Shown piece by piece: positions 1-11,073 of a DNA stretch of 64,000 bases (the first letter of the stretch is position 1; each line of letters opens with the position of its first letter). The DNA is taken from positions 1 through 64,000 of the forward strand of contig JAURXZ010000035.1 in assembly GCA_030654175.1 (NCBI GenBank). Reading direction: 5' to 3'. The position numbers and the translations under genes were made by a program. A model generated the notes under the pieces. It had not been told where the DNA came from. It did not search any database and saw only the letters and a list, made by a program, of their open reading frames with translations. Origin of the DNA: Bacteroidia bacterium. Its GTDB lineage: Bacteria; Bacteroidota; Bacteroidia; 2-12-FULL-35-15.

Positions 1-1775
<1,775 letters not shown>

Positions 1776-1810
1776 TTTTTCTAATGACTTAATACTAAGA
1801 AAACAGTTTT

Positions 1811-3175
1811 TTATTCATTTTCTTCTATTAATTTTTTCGCTTCATAAACGGTAATTTGCTTTCCATTTTTAAAAGCGACCACAAATGCACCTTCATTACC
1901 ACCTTTTGATTTAATTATACTTAGAAAAGCCCTGGCTTCTTCATACGATTCAAAAATGCCAGAGTAGTATCTAATCTTACCGTCTTTTCCGGTTTCCTTT
2001 TCAATTTTCCCGGATATGTTTTTCAACATGGGGTGATTAATTCCCAATGGTTTTGAAACAGATCCTATTTGTATTTTGAAAATCACTTTCACGGGCATAC
2101 GATTACGTGCAACAGGTTCTTTTTCAACTTTATTTTTTGGTGAAATGTTTTTGTCATTGCTTTTCGAAGCTTCTTTAGCGGAAACTTTGGTAGTTGATGA
2201 TGGAGATTTAGTAGGACTGGAAGAAGTAATTTTTACTGATTCTAATTCTTCCTCCTCTTCGGATTGATCCTCAATTACGGGTATTTCCGCCTTTGGGACA
2301 GCGGTTTCTGTTATTTCTGGTTTCTTTTCAATTACCGGAAGGTCTTTAGTAGGAGCAGCAGCAATTGGTAAAGTCTCAATAGTATTTTTAGAAGCAGCTG
2401 GTTCTGTTACCGGAACTTTTGAAGGAGGTAACACTGTGGTAGGCATATCAACAATAAAACCAGGTTCTTTTTTGTCAGCAAGCATCTCAAAGGGCTCCTT
2501 TGGTACCCTTTTGGATGTTTTGGCAGAACTAGTAACGTTTAAAGATAAACCCAACTTGATGGAAAAACCACGGTTGTATAAATATTGATCCGCAGTGGTT
2601 TCAATATTTTTTAAGCCTAAAATATAATTGTATTCGGTAAAAATCGAAATTTGCTTTGATATTGTTGCTTTAAATCCCAATGCCAAAAACAATCCTAAAT
2701 CATAATTTTTTATTGATTTACTAGCTTTTATATCGTAACTTTTCTGGCCAATGGATTGATTTGCATTGAGTAAGGAAGCATAATAGGGTGCTAGAGCTTC
2801 ATAAGGTTTTATCCTCCATTTATTGAATTGATAACCAATACCAGCTTTAATATCAGCGTATTGCATCTTCCAAATGTAATCGAGATTACTGAACACCAAT
2901 GCAGAACCGGCTTTACGCATACCAATTCCGCCTAAAATAAAAAAACCATTTGCATCTTCGTATTGGTAGACCAAACTAAAGGCACTTACAGTAGTGTGAG
3001 CATAGGCCTGATTATCCGTAAAGATCTTGTCTTTATCGCTAATTTTAGATGAAAATTTAAAAGTTGAAAATACTTGCGCACCCTCAAGGTTAATATAGGC
3101 TTGAGCTGCAACAGGCTTTGGAAAAACAAAACCTGAAAGAATAATTAATGTTGTGTAAAAACGAAAGTAAAACAT
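1811..3175 (-). CDS. Outer-membrane beta-barrel protein with C-terminal SPOR-like domain
   Basis: A 454-residue exported protein. Residues 1-24 are a signal peptide (ending VAAQA). Residues 25-215 alternate aromatic and polar residues with motifs such as FSLVYQYED and [10 protein letters not shown], typical of a small outer-membrane barrel. Residues 225-355 are a Pro/Ser/Thr/Glu-rich linker with an acidic run (EEEEELE). Residues 360-454 resemble a SPOR or related peptidoglycan-binding fold (FKIQIGS, later [16 protein letters not shown]). That arrangement would place the barrel in the outer membrane and the tail on periplasmic peptidoglycan. It sits 50 bases after the DUF1566 lipoprotein gene and 35 before the collagen-like gene, so co-transcription is likely. 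A role in anchoring or exporting the neighbouring fibre is speculation. Confidence 0.7.
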   Translation of the reverse strand: MFYFRFYTTLIILSGFVFPKPVAAQAYINLEGAQVFSTFKFSSKISDKDKIFTDNQAYAHTTVSAFSLVYQYEDANGFFILGGIGMRKAGSALVFSNLDYIWKMQYADIKAGIGYQFNKWRIKPYEALAPYYASLLNANQSIGQKSYDIKASKSIKNYDLGLFLALGFKATISKQISIFTEYNYILGLKNIETTADQYLYNRGFSIKLGLSLNVTSSAKTSKRVPKEPFEMLADKKEPGFIVDMPTTVLPPSKVPVTEPAASKNTIETLPIAAAPTKDLPVIEKKPEITETAVPKAEIPVIEDQSEEEEELESVKITSSSPTKSPSSTTKVSAKEASKSNDKNISPKNKVEKEPVARNRMPVKVIFKIQIGSVSKPLGINHPMLKNISGKIEKETGKDGKIRYYSGIFESYEEARAFLSIIKSKGGNEGAFVVAFKNGKQITVYEAKKLIEENE

Positions 3176-3225
3176 TCTTTATTTTTAAGATTTCAAGTAG
3201 AGCGTAATATTTAATATTTTATTCA

Positions 3226-3780
3226 TCAAAAAGCCCTGATTGCGCGAACACAAGCCTTACTGGATTTATTAGCATAATACTGAGGTCCATAAGGGAAATA
3301 CTGATTCCAGGCATTCAGCGTATCATATTCCGGAGAACTCCAGTAGTAATCATTAGCAAAACCTCCAACTAAATTTCGCTGTTGATATAACAGATTGAGT
3401 TCATCTTTTGAAGGTAAAAACCAATCGCTATAACCATTAAGGACTAATTGATCACAAATACTAGCAGCATAAATTCCATTGCCCTGTACTTCAATAATTT
3501 TGGTTGTATTGGATTGCCCTTTTCCAACATTGCCTTCAAATGTATTTGTAGTTATAAAGTCCCCATTATACCATTGAGCCGAGTCGCAACAGTCGGATTC
3601 AGCTGCTATTAGGCCATGCTGATCTGTTCCATCCACATAAAAAATAATCCCACCGGCATAGCTTTGCCCAACAGCTATGTCTGAAGATGATGGTGATTCC
3701 TCTTTTTTACAAGAAAATATCACCAAACAAAACATTATAAAAATTATTTTTTTCAAAGAGAAAAACATTTTAAAATTCAA
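3226..3780 (-). CDS. DUF1566 (Lcl-type) lipoprotein
   Basis: A 184-residue lipoprotein: the leader ends in the lipobox VIFSC, so Cys24 should be lipidated. The remainder matches the DUF1566/Lcl C-terminal domain in layout: GGIIFYVDGT, then WFLPSKDEL, then YYWSSPEYD and a C-terminal CVRAIRAF. In the family this fold is common in surface or secreted bacterial proteins, and Legionella Lcl combines it with collagen repeats. Here the domain is encoded separately, two genes upstream of a collagen-like gene in the same direction. No enzymatic residues are recognisable. Function is unknown; surface or fibre association is inferred from context. Confidence 0.75.
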   Translation of the reverse strand: MNFKMFFSLKKIIFIMFCLVIFSCKKEESPSSSDIAVGQSYAGGIIFYVDGTDQHGLIAAESDCCDSAQWYNGDFITTNTFEGNVGKGQSNTTKIIEVQGNGIYAASICDQLVLNGYSDWFLPSKDELNLLYQQRNLVGGFANDYYWSSPEYDTLNAWNQYFPYGPQYYANKSSKACVRAIRAF

Positions 3781-3972
3781 TTTCTAATTCGCATTTCAGC
3801 TTAAATAGATGTATATACATTTAATTAAACTAAACCCCTTGCTAACCTTTAGATTCCTTCTAAAATTAAAGAAAAAAACGGGTACAAAAATTGACATTTC
3901 GTTACCTTGTAAAAAAACAACGTTAATCGATAAAAATTGCCGATATCCTGTAAATCAATTGATATGAAATTT

Positions 3973-3986
3973 GCAGGTCGACCTGC
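3973..3986. repeat. Perfect 14-bp palindrome
   Basis: GCAGGTCGACCTGC is fully self-complementary and GC-rich inside an AT-rich intergenic region. It lies about 190 bases upstream of the start of the DUF1566 lipoprotein gene, so it could be an operator half-site pair. No regulator gene is adjacent. Confidence 0.6.
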
Positions 3987-4441
3987 GGTTTAACTCATTT
4001 TTATCAAAAAAAATGAAAAGAAGTGTTTGTTTAGATTACACGTTCTTCAGACATTTTTCGGGCTAAAAAAAACTGAAATAGACTTGAAAATAAATCTAAA
4101 AATTGGAAATATTATAATTGATAGGAATCCATTTTAAGGAAAGAGAGTAGAAGATTTTAAACTGCTAAAATGCGTGTACAGCAGCAAGATTGAAAAACAA
4201 AATATTTCCAAGATTGGAAAAAGTAAAAAAATATTAAGCTTTAACTATTCACTAAAACAGCTAATACCGTTACTTAATATAAATCAGTCCAATTTTGGGG
4301 GTAAAAAAATATAATCATATCTACAAATATTAAAATGCAGTTTATTATAGTTTAGTCCAATAATTAAAAAAAAAAGTTACCAATATTACTGGACTGTTTT
4401 ATAACAAGTAATGGTATAATTCTTTTTTTGACCTTTTCATG

Positions 4442-4485
4442 TACACGAAGAGATATTGAAACGGGTTTCCATATCTGTTCGTGTA
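4442..4485. repeat. 15-bp inverted repeat with 14-base spacer
   Basis: The left arm at 4442-4456 (TACACGAAGAGATAT) pairs with 4471-4485 with one mismatch. The spacer contains a nested GAAAC/GTTTC stem, so the whole element can form one long hairpin. No U-tract follows on either strand, which argues against a simple intrinsic terminator. Confidence 0.65.
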
Positions 4486-4546
4486 AAGCAATCACATTAA
4501 TCCTTTCAGACTAAATTACCTATTATTTTCAGTATTTACACACTTA

Positions 4547-4568
4547 TAACAAAAGGCCGGAGCCTTCT
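4547..4568 (-). terminator. Probable intrinsic terminator of the 4.6-10.9 kb operon
   Basis: Read on the minus strand, about 50 bases after the stop of the delta-60-repeat gene, AAGGC-TCCG-GCCTT forms a 5-bp stem followed by TTTTGTT. This is a plausible intrinsic terminator. Confidence 0.6.
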
Positions 4569-4578
4569 TAATTAGGCA

Positions 4579-4594
4579 TCCCGCAAGTGCGGGA
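4579..4594. repeat. Short GC-rich REP-like hairpin
   Basis: TCCCGC-AAGT-GCGGGA is a 6-bp perfect stem with a 4-base loop. A similar CCCGC/GCGGG hairpin occurs at 61576-61593 before porV. Short palindromes of this kind are often dispersed repeats, but two occurrences in the window do not prove that. Confidence 0.5.
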
Positions 4595-4619
4595 CACTTA
4601 ACAGGGGCCCATCCTGGCA

Positions 4620-7600
4620 CTACCAAGCAATTAGTATTGTACCTGCTGTGCCGGGCACATCAGTAGCACCACCGTTTCCTACCGTTCCGCGATCTGAATC
4701 GCTTGAATTCCCAGGGATTCTCCCGGAACCATTATTCACAGTTGAACCAAAGCTGGTGCCACCGCCACCGCCTGCACCGCCACTACTATCGCAGGTTGGA
4801 GCACCTCCTCCGGTGCCGCCAATGTAACCGCCACCACCACCACCGCCTGCACTACCATCACCGGCATTTTGACCTCCGATTGTTCCGGCAGTGGTTGCAC
4901 TTCCACCAGCTGTTCCTCCAATAGAACTGCAAGTTCCATCGGATCCGTTTACTCCGCCCCCGCCAGCTGCCCCAGCACCGCCACTATTTTCTGATCCGGC
5001 ACCACCACCGCCTCCTCCTGCCACTAACAGGGCTGTTGCGCCCCTGAATACAAAGCTACCACCACCGCCTCCGCCACCACCGGATGAACATCCGCTTGGC
5101 CCGGCATTACCACCATTTCCACCAGGCCCGGTAGTCCCGTCCCCAAGGCCACCAACACCAGCTCCTGCATTAGTAAGGCAACCTGTACCTTGTTTTCCTC
5201 CTCCACCAACAATAAGGGTGAGCGTTTCACCCGGAGTTACGATGATCACATCCGATGCATAAGCACCTCCGCCTCCGGCACCGCCAAATCCGCCACCATT
5301 CCCGCCACCTCCGCCACCGCCACCACCCCAGGCTTTTACAGTGATACTTGTTATACCATCGGGAATTATGAAATTTTGTGAGGTACCAGTGGGGTCATAT
5401 ACACCCGGAATCGGGCGCTTTCCGTATCTATTCAGTGCGCGGTTGCTGCCAATTTTGCCGTTTTTATCAACAAAATTTGAACTAGCAATGGTATTTTCAC
5501 CATATTTTGTAAGGCCACATCTATCTATCACGAGCGCAGCTGTATCGGAAATCATAGAACAAGCGGCATTGACGATGCACAGGTACTGATAATTATTTTT
5601 TGACGCGCCTGCTCCTGTAAGAGTTAAAGTAGCTGAAGTAGCCCCGCTGTATATTCCTCCATTGCTTATGTTAACAAAACCGCTACCGCTGTTTTCCTTC
5701 CATTGATAGGTTACCCCCACTCCAGCTGCTGTTACACTGAAACTCGCATTGCCGCCTTCGCAGATGGTTGAACCGGAAGGCTGAGCTGTAATAACAAAAG
5801 GGAACGCAACCAGATTTTGATATGTGCTATTTCCTCCGATAGTGGTAAAACTACCACCTGCATAAACCATGCTGCTGCTAAGGGCAATAGTATAGACACC
5901 AACTGCACCTGCATCGGGGTTCCATGCTACAGGTGTTCCATCACTTGTTTTGATGGCTGCAATACGGTTTCTTGGTTGTCCTCCAATAGTGGTAAAATCG
6001 CCTCCCGCATAAAGTGTGTTTCCGCTCAGAGCAAAGGTACGAACCGTAGAATTCGCAATAGGATCCAGAGAGGTAAGCGTTCCATCACCAGTATTGATGG
6101 CTGCAATTCTTAATCTTGCTGTTCCTCCCATGGCGGTAAAAGCGCCTCCCGCATACAGCGTGCTACCGCTGAGCGTAAGGACATTCACTTCTCCATTTGC
6201 GTTGGGATCCCAGGCGGTAGCCGTTCCATCACTTATATTTATTTCTGCAATATTGTTTCTGGATTGTCCTCCAACAGCGGTAAAAATACCTCCTGCATAT
6301 ACCTTGCTGCCACTGATAGCAAAGGCATTCACCAAAGAACCAGTTACATTAGGGTCCCAGGAGGTAGCCGTGCTATCGCTGGTATTGATGGCTGCAATGA
6401 GATTCCTGGCTTGCCCCCCGATGGTGGTAAAATTGCCCCCAGCATAGAGCGTGCTGCCTTTAAAAGCAAGGCATTGAACATTGCCATTCGCACTGGCATC
6501 CCAGGAGGTAAGCGTTCCATCGCTGGTATTGATGGCTGCAATGCGGCTTCTGGCTTGTCCTCCGATAGTGGCAAATGCGCCCCCCACATAGAGTATGTTG
6601 CCGCTGAGGGCAGCGGAAAGAACTGTGCTATTCGCATTGGGGTTAAAGGAAGTAGCCGTGCCATCGCTTGCACTGATGGCCGCAATGCGGTTTCTTGCTG
6701 CTCCTCCGATGGAGGTAAAACTTCCACCTGCATAAAGTGAGCTGCCGCTGAGGGCAAGAGCGCTTACAGTAGGACCATTCGCATTGGGGTTCCAGATAGT
6801 GGCCAGGCCATCGATTGTTTTGATGGCTGCAATACTGTTTCTTAGTTGTCCTCCGATGGTGGCAAAATTACCTCCCACGTAAAGTACACTACCGCTAAGG
6901 ACAAGAGCGCTGACAGTACCAATACTTGCATTTGGATTCCATGAGGTAGCCAAGCCATCGCTTAAATTAATTTCTGCAATACGGTTTCTAAATTGTCCTC
7001 CGGTTGTCAATCCTGTGTTAAAACTGCCGCCAATATAAATCGTGCTGCCGCTTAGGGCAAGGGCACTGACGACACCACTCGCATTAGGATTCCAGTTGGT
7101 AGCCAAGCCATTACCGGTATTGATGGCTGCAATACGGCTTCTTAATGCTCCCCCGATGCTGGTAAAAGTGCCACCCACATAAAGTATGCTGTCGCGGAGT
7201 GCAAGGGCGTTGACAGTACCAGCCGCACTAGGATTCCAGGAGGTAGCCGTGCCATCGCTTAAATTAATTTCTGCAATACGGTTTCTTAATGTTGCTACGA
7301 CACCGATCGAGGCAAAACTGCCACCAACATATACCGTGCTGCCACTCAGGGCAAGGGCGAGGACAGCATTATTCGCATTAGGGTTCCAAGAGGTCAACGC
7401 GCCATTTCCGGTATTGATGGCTGCAATGCGGTTTCTTGTTATTCCTCCGATAGTTGTAAAACTCCCGCCAACATAAAGTATGCTGTCGCGGAGTGCAAGG
7501 GCGTTGACAATACCATTTGTCACATTGGGGTTAAAAGAAGTAACTTGTCCGCTGGAATTGATCCGGGCTATCCTGTTTCTTGTCAGCCCACCAACCGAAG

Positions 7601-7943
7601 TGAAGTTTCCGCCAATATAAAACCCACCGCTGCCATCCGGTATTGCAACATTAACTGATGTGCCAACCACCACAGGCCAGGTATGATTGGCCAATCCGCT
7701 TGCGGTATCTAAAAGAGCTCCTTTTGAAACAAATTGATTGACAATTGTAAAATTTCCCCCGATATAGATAAGATTATTGGTAGAATCATACACAGTAGTC
7801 CGGACAACCCCGTTGGTTGAATAAATCCCTGATACCGGGATATTGCAGGGGTCGGGGGCGGACTGGGAAAATGCCTTGTTGAATATTCCGGTAGCAAGTA
7901 TGAATGCTATGGTGATACAGATGGTTTGAGTGAATCGTTTCAT
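4620..7943 (-). CDS. Secreted delta-60 repeat protein with Ig-like and Gly-rich domains
   Basis: About 1107 residues from the ATG at 7943; this start gives a clean signal peptide ending NKAFSQ and avoids overlap with the gene upstream. Residues 50-710 are roughly fourteen copies of a ~47-residue repeat with the core LYVGGSFTTIGG, RNRIAAIN and TSWNPNA, typical of delta-60 beta-propeller-type repeats. About 715-810 is an Ig-like domain (CEGGNASFSV, YQWKENSG, YQYLCIVNAACS). About 870 to the end is an extreme poly-glycine domain starting VKAWGGGGGG. No T9SS sorting domain is visible at the C-terminus, which is GTILIAW. It is the last gene of a three-gene unit, 13 bases after the collagen-like gene. 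Likely extracellular or cell-surface; partner unknown. Confidence 0.8.
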   Translation of the reverse strand: MKRFTQTICITIAFILATGIFNKAFSQSAPDPCNIPVSGIYSTNGVVRTTVYDSTNNLIYIGGNFTIVNQFVSKGALLDTASGLANHTWPVVVGTSVNVAIPDGSGGFYIGGNFTSVGGLTRNRIARINSSGQVTSFNPNVTNGIVNALALRDSILYVGGSFTTIGGITRNRIAAINTGNGALTSWNPNANNAVLALALSGSTVYVGGSFASIGVVATLRNRIAEINLSDGTATSWNPSAAGTVNALALRDSILYVGGTFTSIGGALRSRIAAINTGNGLATNWNPNASGVVSALALSGSTIYIGGSFNTGLTTGGQFRNRIAEINLSDGLATSWNPNASIGTVSALVLSGSVLYVGGNFATIGGQLRNSIAAIKTIDGLATIWNPNANGPTVSALALSGSSLYAGGSFTSIGGAARNRIAAISASDGTATSFNPNANSTVLSAALSGNILYVGGAFATIGGQARSRIAAINTSDGTLTSWDASANGNVQCLAFKGSTLYAGGNFTTIGGQARNLIAAINTSDSTATSWDPNVTGSLVNAFAISGSKVYAGGIFTAVGGQSRNNIAEINISDGTATAWDPNANGEVNVLTLSGSTLYAGGAFTAMGGTARLRIAAINTGDGTLTSLDPIANSTVRTFALSGNTLYAGGDFTTIGGQPRNRIAAIKTSDGTPVAWNPDAGAVGVYTIALSSSMVYAGGSFTTIGGNSTYQNLVAFPFVITAQPSGSTICEGGNASFSVTAAGVGVTYQWKENSGSGFVNISNGGIYSGATSATLTLTGAGASKNNYQYLCIVNAACSMISDTAALVIDRCGLTKYGENTIASSNFVDKNGKIGSNRALNRYGKRPIPGVYDPTGTSQNFIIPDGITSITVKAWGGGGGGGGGNGGGFGGAGGGGAYASDVIIVTPGETLTLIVGGGGKQGTGCLTNAGAGVGGLGDGTTGPGGNGGNAGPSGCSSGGGGGGGGSFVFRGATALLVAGGGGGGAGSENSGGAGAAGGGGVNGSDGTCSSIGGTAGGSATTAGTIGGQNAGDGSAGGGGGGGYIGGTGGGAPTCDSSGGAGGGGGTSFGSTVNNGSGRIPGNSSDSDRGTVGNGGATDVPGTAGTILIAW

Positions 7944-7956
7944 TTTGAGAATCAGT

Positions 7957-10401
7957 TTAATAATAATAATCAAATTGAACTCTATCGCTCAGCAATAAAA
8001 CATACCCACCATTATTTGCAGGCACATACGTTAGAGTAGCCCCGGAAACGCTATATGCTGTATTACTTATTCTCACCCCATTGATATACATTTTCACCTT
8101 GCTGTTTGCGGATGGAGTCTGGGTTAATGTAAAGCTTGTTTGCGCTGCAGTAGGGGTAGGTTCATCCGCTACTTCTATTATTGCAGCGCGCCATACTGGT
8201 ACTACGCCTGCTCCTGCAGAAGTGAGAACCTGGCCTGATGCTCCGGCAGTGTCATTAGGCATAAGTGCCCCGCTGAATTTGATGTTTCCAACAATTTCCA
8301 ATTTCTCTGAGGGGCCTGTTGTACCAATACCAATATTGCCGCCATTATTGAATATATTGCTGCTATTCAGCACCCAGGAGGTGCCATTCCAATACGTGGT
8401 ATTTCCTGCAACGCTTCCATCACCAAGCAATCCTGTTGTTCCGGTTGCGCCAACTTCACCAGTTGAGCCTGTTGAGCCAACAGTTCCGTTTGTTCCATTG
8501 TTTCCTGTAGCTCCGGTTGAGCCTGTTGAACCATCAGTTCCATTGCTTCCGGTTGTTCCATTGCTTCCATTAGCTCCTGTTGAGCCCGTTGAACCATTGG
8601 TTCCGTCAGCGCCTGTTGCTCCTGTTGAACCGGCTGAGCCAGTTGAACCATTAGTTCCATTAGCACCAGTTGCTCCGGATGAGCCTGTTAAACCATTGGT
8701 TCCGTCAGCGCCTGTTGCTCCTGTTGAACCGGTTGAGCCAGTTGAACCATTAGTTCCATTAGCACCAGTTGCCCCGGTTGAGCCGGTTGAACCATTGGTT
8801 CCGTTTGTGCCAGTTGCTCCTATAGAGCCGTTTGTTCCGTTTGTTCCGTTTGTTCCGTTTGTTCCGTTTGTTCCATTGCTTCCATTAGCTCCTGTATTAC
8901 CTGTTGAACCATTAGTTCCATTAGCACCAGTTGCTCCGGTTGAGCCTGTTAAACCATTGGTTCCGTCAGCGCCTGTTGAACCAGTTGAGCCGGTTGAACC
9001 GTTGGTTCCATTAGTGCCTGTTCCACCAGTTGAACCTTTTGTGCCGTTTGTTCCATTGGTTCCTGCATCCCCGGTAGAGCCTGTTGAACCATTAGTGCCA
9101 TTAGCACCCGTTCCTCCTGTTGAGCCTGTTGAACCATTGGTTCCGTTTGTTCCATTGGTTCCTGCAGCTCCTGTTGAACCGGTTGTGCCATTTGTTCCAT
9201 TGATTCCATTGCTTCCGTTTGTTCCAGTATTACCTGTTGAACCGTTTGTTCCATTGGTTCCTGCAGCTCCGGTTGAGCCCGTTATACCATTAGTTCCATT
9301 GCTTCCATTTGTTCCATTAGCACCCGTTCCTCCTGTTGAGCCTGTTGAGCCTGTTGAACCGTTGGTTCCATTGCTTCCGTTTGTTCCATTAATGCCTGTT
9401 GCTCCTGTTGAACCGGTTATACCGAATGTTCCATTTGTTCCATTTGTTCCATTTGCACCAGTTGCCCCTGTTGAGCCATTAGTTCCGTTGCTTCCGTTTG
9501 TTCCATTGGTTCCTGCAGCTCCGGTTGAGCCCGTTATACCATTAGTTCCATTGTTTCCTGTGGCTCCGGTTGAGCCTGTTGAACCGTCAGTTCCATTGCT
9601 TCCGTTTGTTCCTGTAGCCCCTGTTGAGCCAGTTGAACCATCAGTTCCGTTAGTTCCATTGCTTCCGTTTGTTCCTGTAGCTCCAGTTGAGCCGAGTATA
9701 CCAGTTGAGCCGGTTCTCCCTGTAGAGCCGGTAGATCCAGTAGAACCTATTGCGCCAGTGGCACCGGTTTTCCCAGTGGAACCTGTCCTCCCGGTAACAC
9801 CTATTGATCCGGGAGAACCAGTACTCCCAATGCTGCCATTTCCACCGGTATTCCCTATTGATCCTGCTGCTCCGGTTGTACCTGTCGCTCCGGTTGGCCC
9901 CTGAGCCGAAGTATTCCCTGATGTCTCAGCATATAAAGCATAAGGGACACTCAACAATTGTTTTGTTGCACTTATACCGTAGTTTGTTCCTCCAGATGGG
10001 TCAGTTTCTGTTTTAACGAAATATGGTCCATCGGCCCAATCAATAGCCGAAAAATTGCCGCTAACCATTGTCCCATCTCCAATTTGAACTGATACCAATC
10101 CATTACCGTTTGTAGCTGCAGTGTGAGTTTCGATATATACGAGAGGCCCTGTGGCAGATCCTTGCAGAATGGTAACCCGCATACCTATAATACTATTCAC
10201 AATAAGGTTATTGTTTGAGTTGCGTATTACTGCCTGGTAGCTCATCTTTTGAGGAGCCTGGGCAAATGAATCTGCACCGTTCCAAAAGAAAAGTGAGAAA
10301 AAAACAATTGCTGTTTTAATTAAATAAACGCGCAATGAATCGCTAAAGCTTGAATCGCTGAAAAAATGTTGACTTAATGCAAGAGAATGTTTTTTTTTCA
10401 A
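7957..10401 (-). CDS. Large collagen-like protein with Gly-X-Thr/Asn repeats
   Basis: 814 residues. A long leader (1-48, ending SFAQ) is followed by a head domain (about 50-160) that starts [10 protein letters not shown] and ends [11 protein letters not shown], like the paralogue at the left edge. About 170-660 is collagen-type triplet repeat dominated by GST, GAT, GTN and GSN, so NGT/NGS recurs throughout. The C-terminus holds a short [15 protein letters not shown] segment and a beta-rich domain ending RVQFDYYY. No T9SS sorting domain is seen. The start is TTG at 10401; an in-frame TAA lies a few codons upstream and no ATG is available. It begins 12 bases after the small T9SS cargo gene. It probably forms trimeric fibres at the cell surface (inferred from collagen repeats). 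Confidence 0.85.
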   Translation of the reverse strand: MKKKHSLALSQHFFSDSSFSDSLRVYLIKTAIVFFSLFFWNGADSFAQAPQKMSYQAVIRNSNNNLIVNSIIGMRVTILQGSATGPLVYIETHTAATNGNGLVSVQIGDGTMVSGNFSAIDWADGPYFVKTETDPSGGTNYGISATKQLLSVPYALYAETSGNTSAQGPTGATGTTGAAGSIGNTGGNGSIGSTGSPGSIGVTGRTGSTGKTGATGAIGSTGSTGSTGRTGSTGILGSTGATGTNGSNGTNGTDGSTGSTGATGTNGSNGTDGSTGSTGATGNNGTNGITGSTGAAGTNGTNGSNGTNGSTGATGANGTNGTNGTFGITGSTGATGINGTNGSNGTNGSTGSTGSTGGTGANGTNGSNGTNGITGSTGAAGTNGTNGSTGNTGTNGSNGINGTNGTTGSTGAAGTNGTNGTNGSTGSTGGTGANGTNGSTGSTGDAGTNGTNGTKGSTGGTGTNGTNGSTGSTGSTGADGTNGLTGSTGATGANGTNGSTGNTGANGSNGTNGTNGTNGTNGTNGSIGATGTNGTNGSTGSTGATGANGTNGSTGSTGSTGATGADGTNGLTGSSGATGANGTNGSTGSAGSTGATGADGTNGSTGSTGANGSNGTTGSNGTDGSTGSTGATGNNGTNGTVGSTGSTGEVGATGTTGLLGDGSVAGNTTYWNGTSWVLNSSNIFNNGGNIGIGTTGPSEKLEIVGNIKFSGALMPNDTAGASGQVLTSAGAGVVPVWRAAIIEVADEPTPTAAQTSFTLTQTPSANSKVKMYINGVRISNTAYSVSGATLTYVPANNGGYVLLLSDRVQFDYYY

Positions 10402-10413
10402 TTTTAGTTGTTT

Positions 10414-10914
10414 TTAGTTATTTTTAATGATTTTAAATATTTTAACCTCTGTGCTTTTTCTAAGCACTTTTAAAAGATATGCACCATTAGCCAAATCGCT
10501 CATGGTTATTGTTGTTTGAGAGGAATTCACTTCTCGTTTTTCAATTAATTTACCTTCTATATTAAAGAGAGAGCAAGTCAAATTTAGTGGAACGGAATTT
10601 TGAACGCTCAATACAACCAAATCTGCTGTTGGGTTAGGAAATAGCGAAAAGGTAAGATTAATATCATTCTCTTCTATTCCGCTCAAAATCATAATTTCAT
10701 AAGGCTGTTGCAGCCCTTCTGTAATATTCCCTCCACTACCTGTTGCAGTTTCATAATCTATTTGTCCAATAGAGTAACTTACAGTTCCAGCCGGACCGTA
10801 TAACATGCCCCCCATCGCATCGGTATTTTCCTGAGCAACCACTGAGCCTAATCCAAATGACACCAAACAAAACATTAAAATTACTTTAGTAATTGGTTGA
10901 GATCTTTTCATCAT
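10414..10914 (-). CDS. Small secreted protein with T9SS type A sorting domain
   Basis: 166 residues. A signal peptide covers 1-28 (ending VVAQ). A short ~60-residue region follows with GPAGTVSYSIGQIDYET and LQQPYEI, a pattern I associate with small T9SS cargo proteins of Bacteroidota. The last ~80 residues are a T9SS type A C-terminal domain: FSLFPNPTADLV, LFNIEGKLIE, then NGAYLLKV near the end. It should be exported across the outer membrane, cleaved by PorU and released or lipid-anchored. It is the first gene of the unit and the only one of the three with a sorting domain. Either of two adjacent ATG codons could be the start. Confidence 0.85.
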   Translation of the reverse strand: MMKRSQPITKVILMFCLVSFGLGSVVAQENTDAMGGMLYGPAGTVSYSIGQIDYETATGSGGNITEGLQQPYEIMILSGIEENDINLTFSLFPNPTADLVVLSVQNSVPLNLTCSLFNIEGKLIEKREVNSSQTTITMSDLANGAYLLKVLRKSTEVKIFKIIKNN

Positions 10915-11073
10915 AACTTCATCTATATTTTATACTTCAATTCGGCAATAAAACTATGGAAAAGCTATTACTTCTCCAGTTCTATTTCTTATTTTTCAAT
11001 TAACAGCGATTGTTAAAATTTGAGAAAACTCAAATAAAAAAGTAATAAGCTAATAAACAATTTAAAACCTCTT

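Larger units (their letters stand above)
3781..4619. other. 840-bp non-coding region with several palindromes
   Basis: No convincing open reading frame is seen on either strand. The stretch is very AT-rich with poly-A and poly-T runs. It holds a perfect 14-bp palindrome at 3973-3986, a 15-bp inverted repeat at 4442-4485, a terminator-like hairpin at 4553-4566 and a GC-rich hairpin at 4579-4594. It must contain the promoter of the minus-strand operon that starts at 3780; no clear -7 element could be chosen. Confidence 0.6.

Noticed and set aside
3971-3986. Cloning-vector polylinker (SalI/PstI-like sequence)
   Set aside because: Only about ten bases match, the palindrome explains them, and the flanks are ordinary AT-rich DNA.
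4891-5262. Plus-strand Pro/Ala-rich frame
   Set aside because: It mirrors the poly-glycine coding region on the minus strand.
8081-9904. Long plus-strand proline-rich frame of 607 residues
   Set aside because: It is antisense to Gly-X-Thr/Asn triplets and has no signal or start context; the minus-strand gene explains it.
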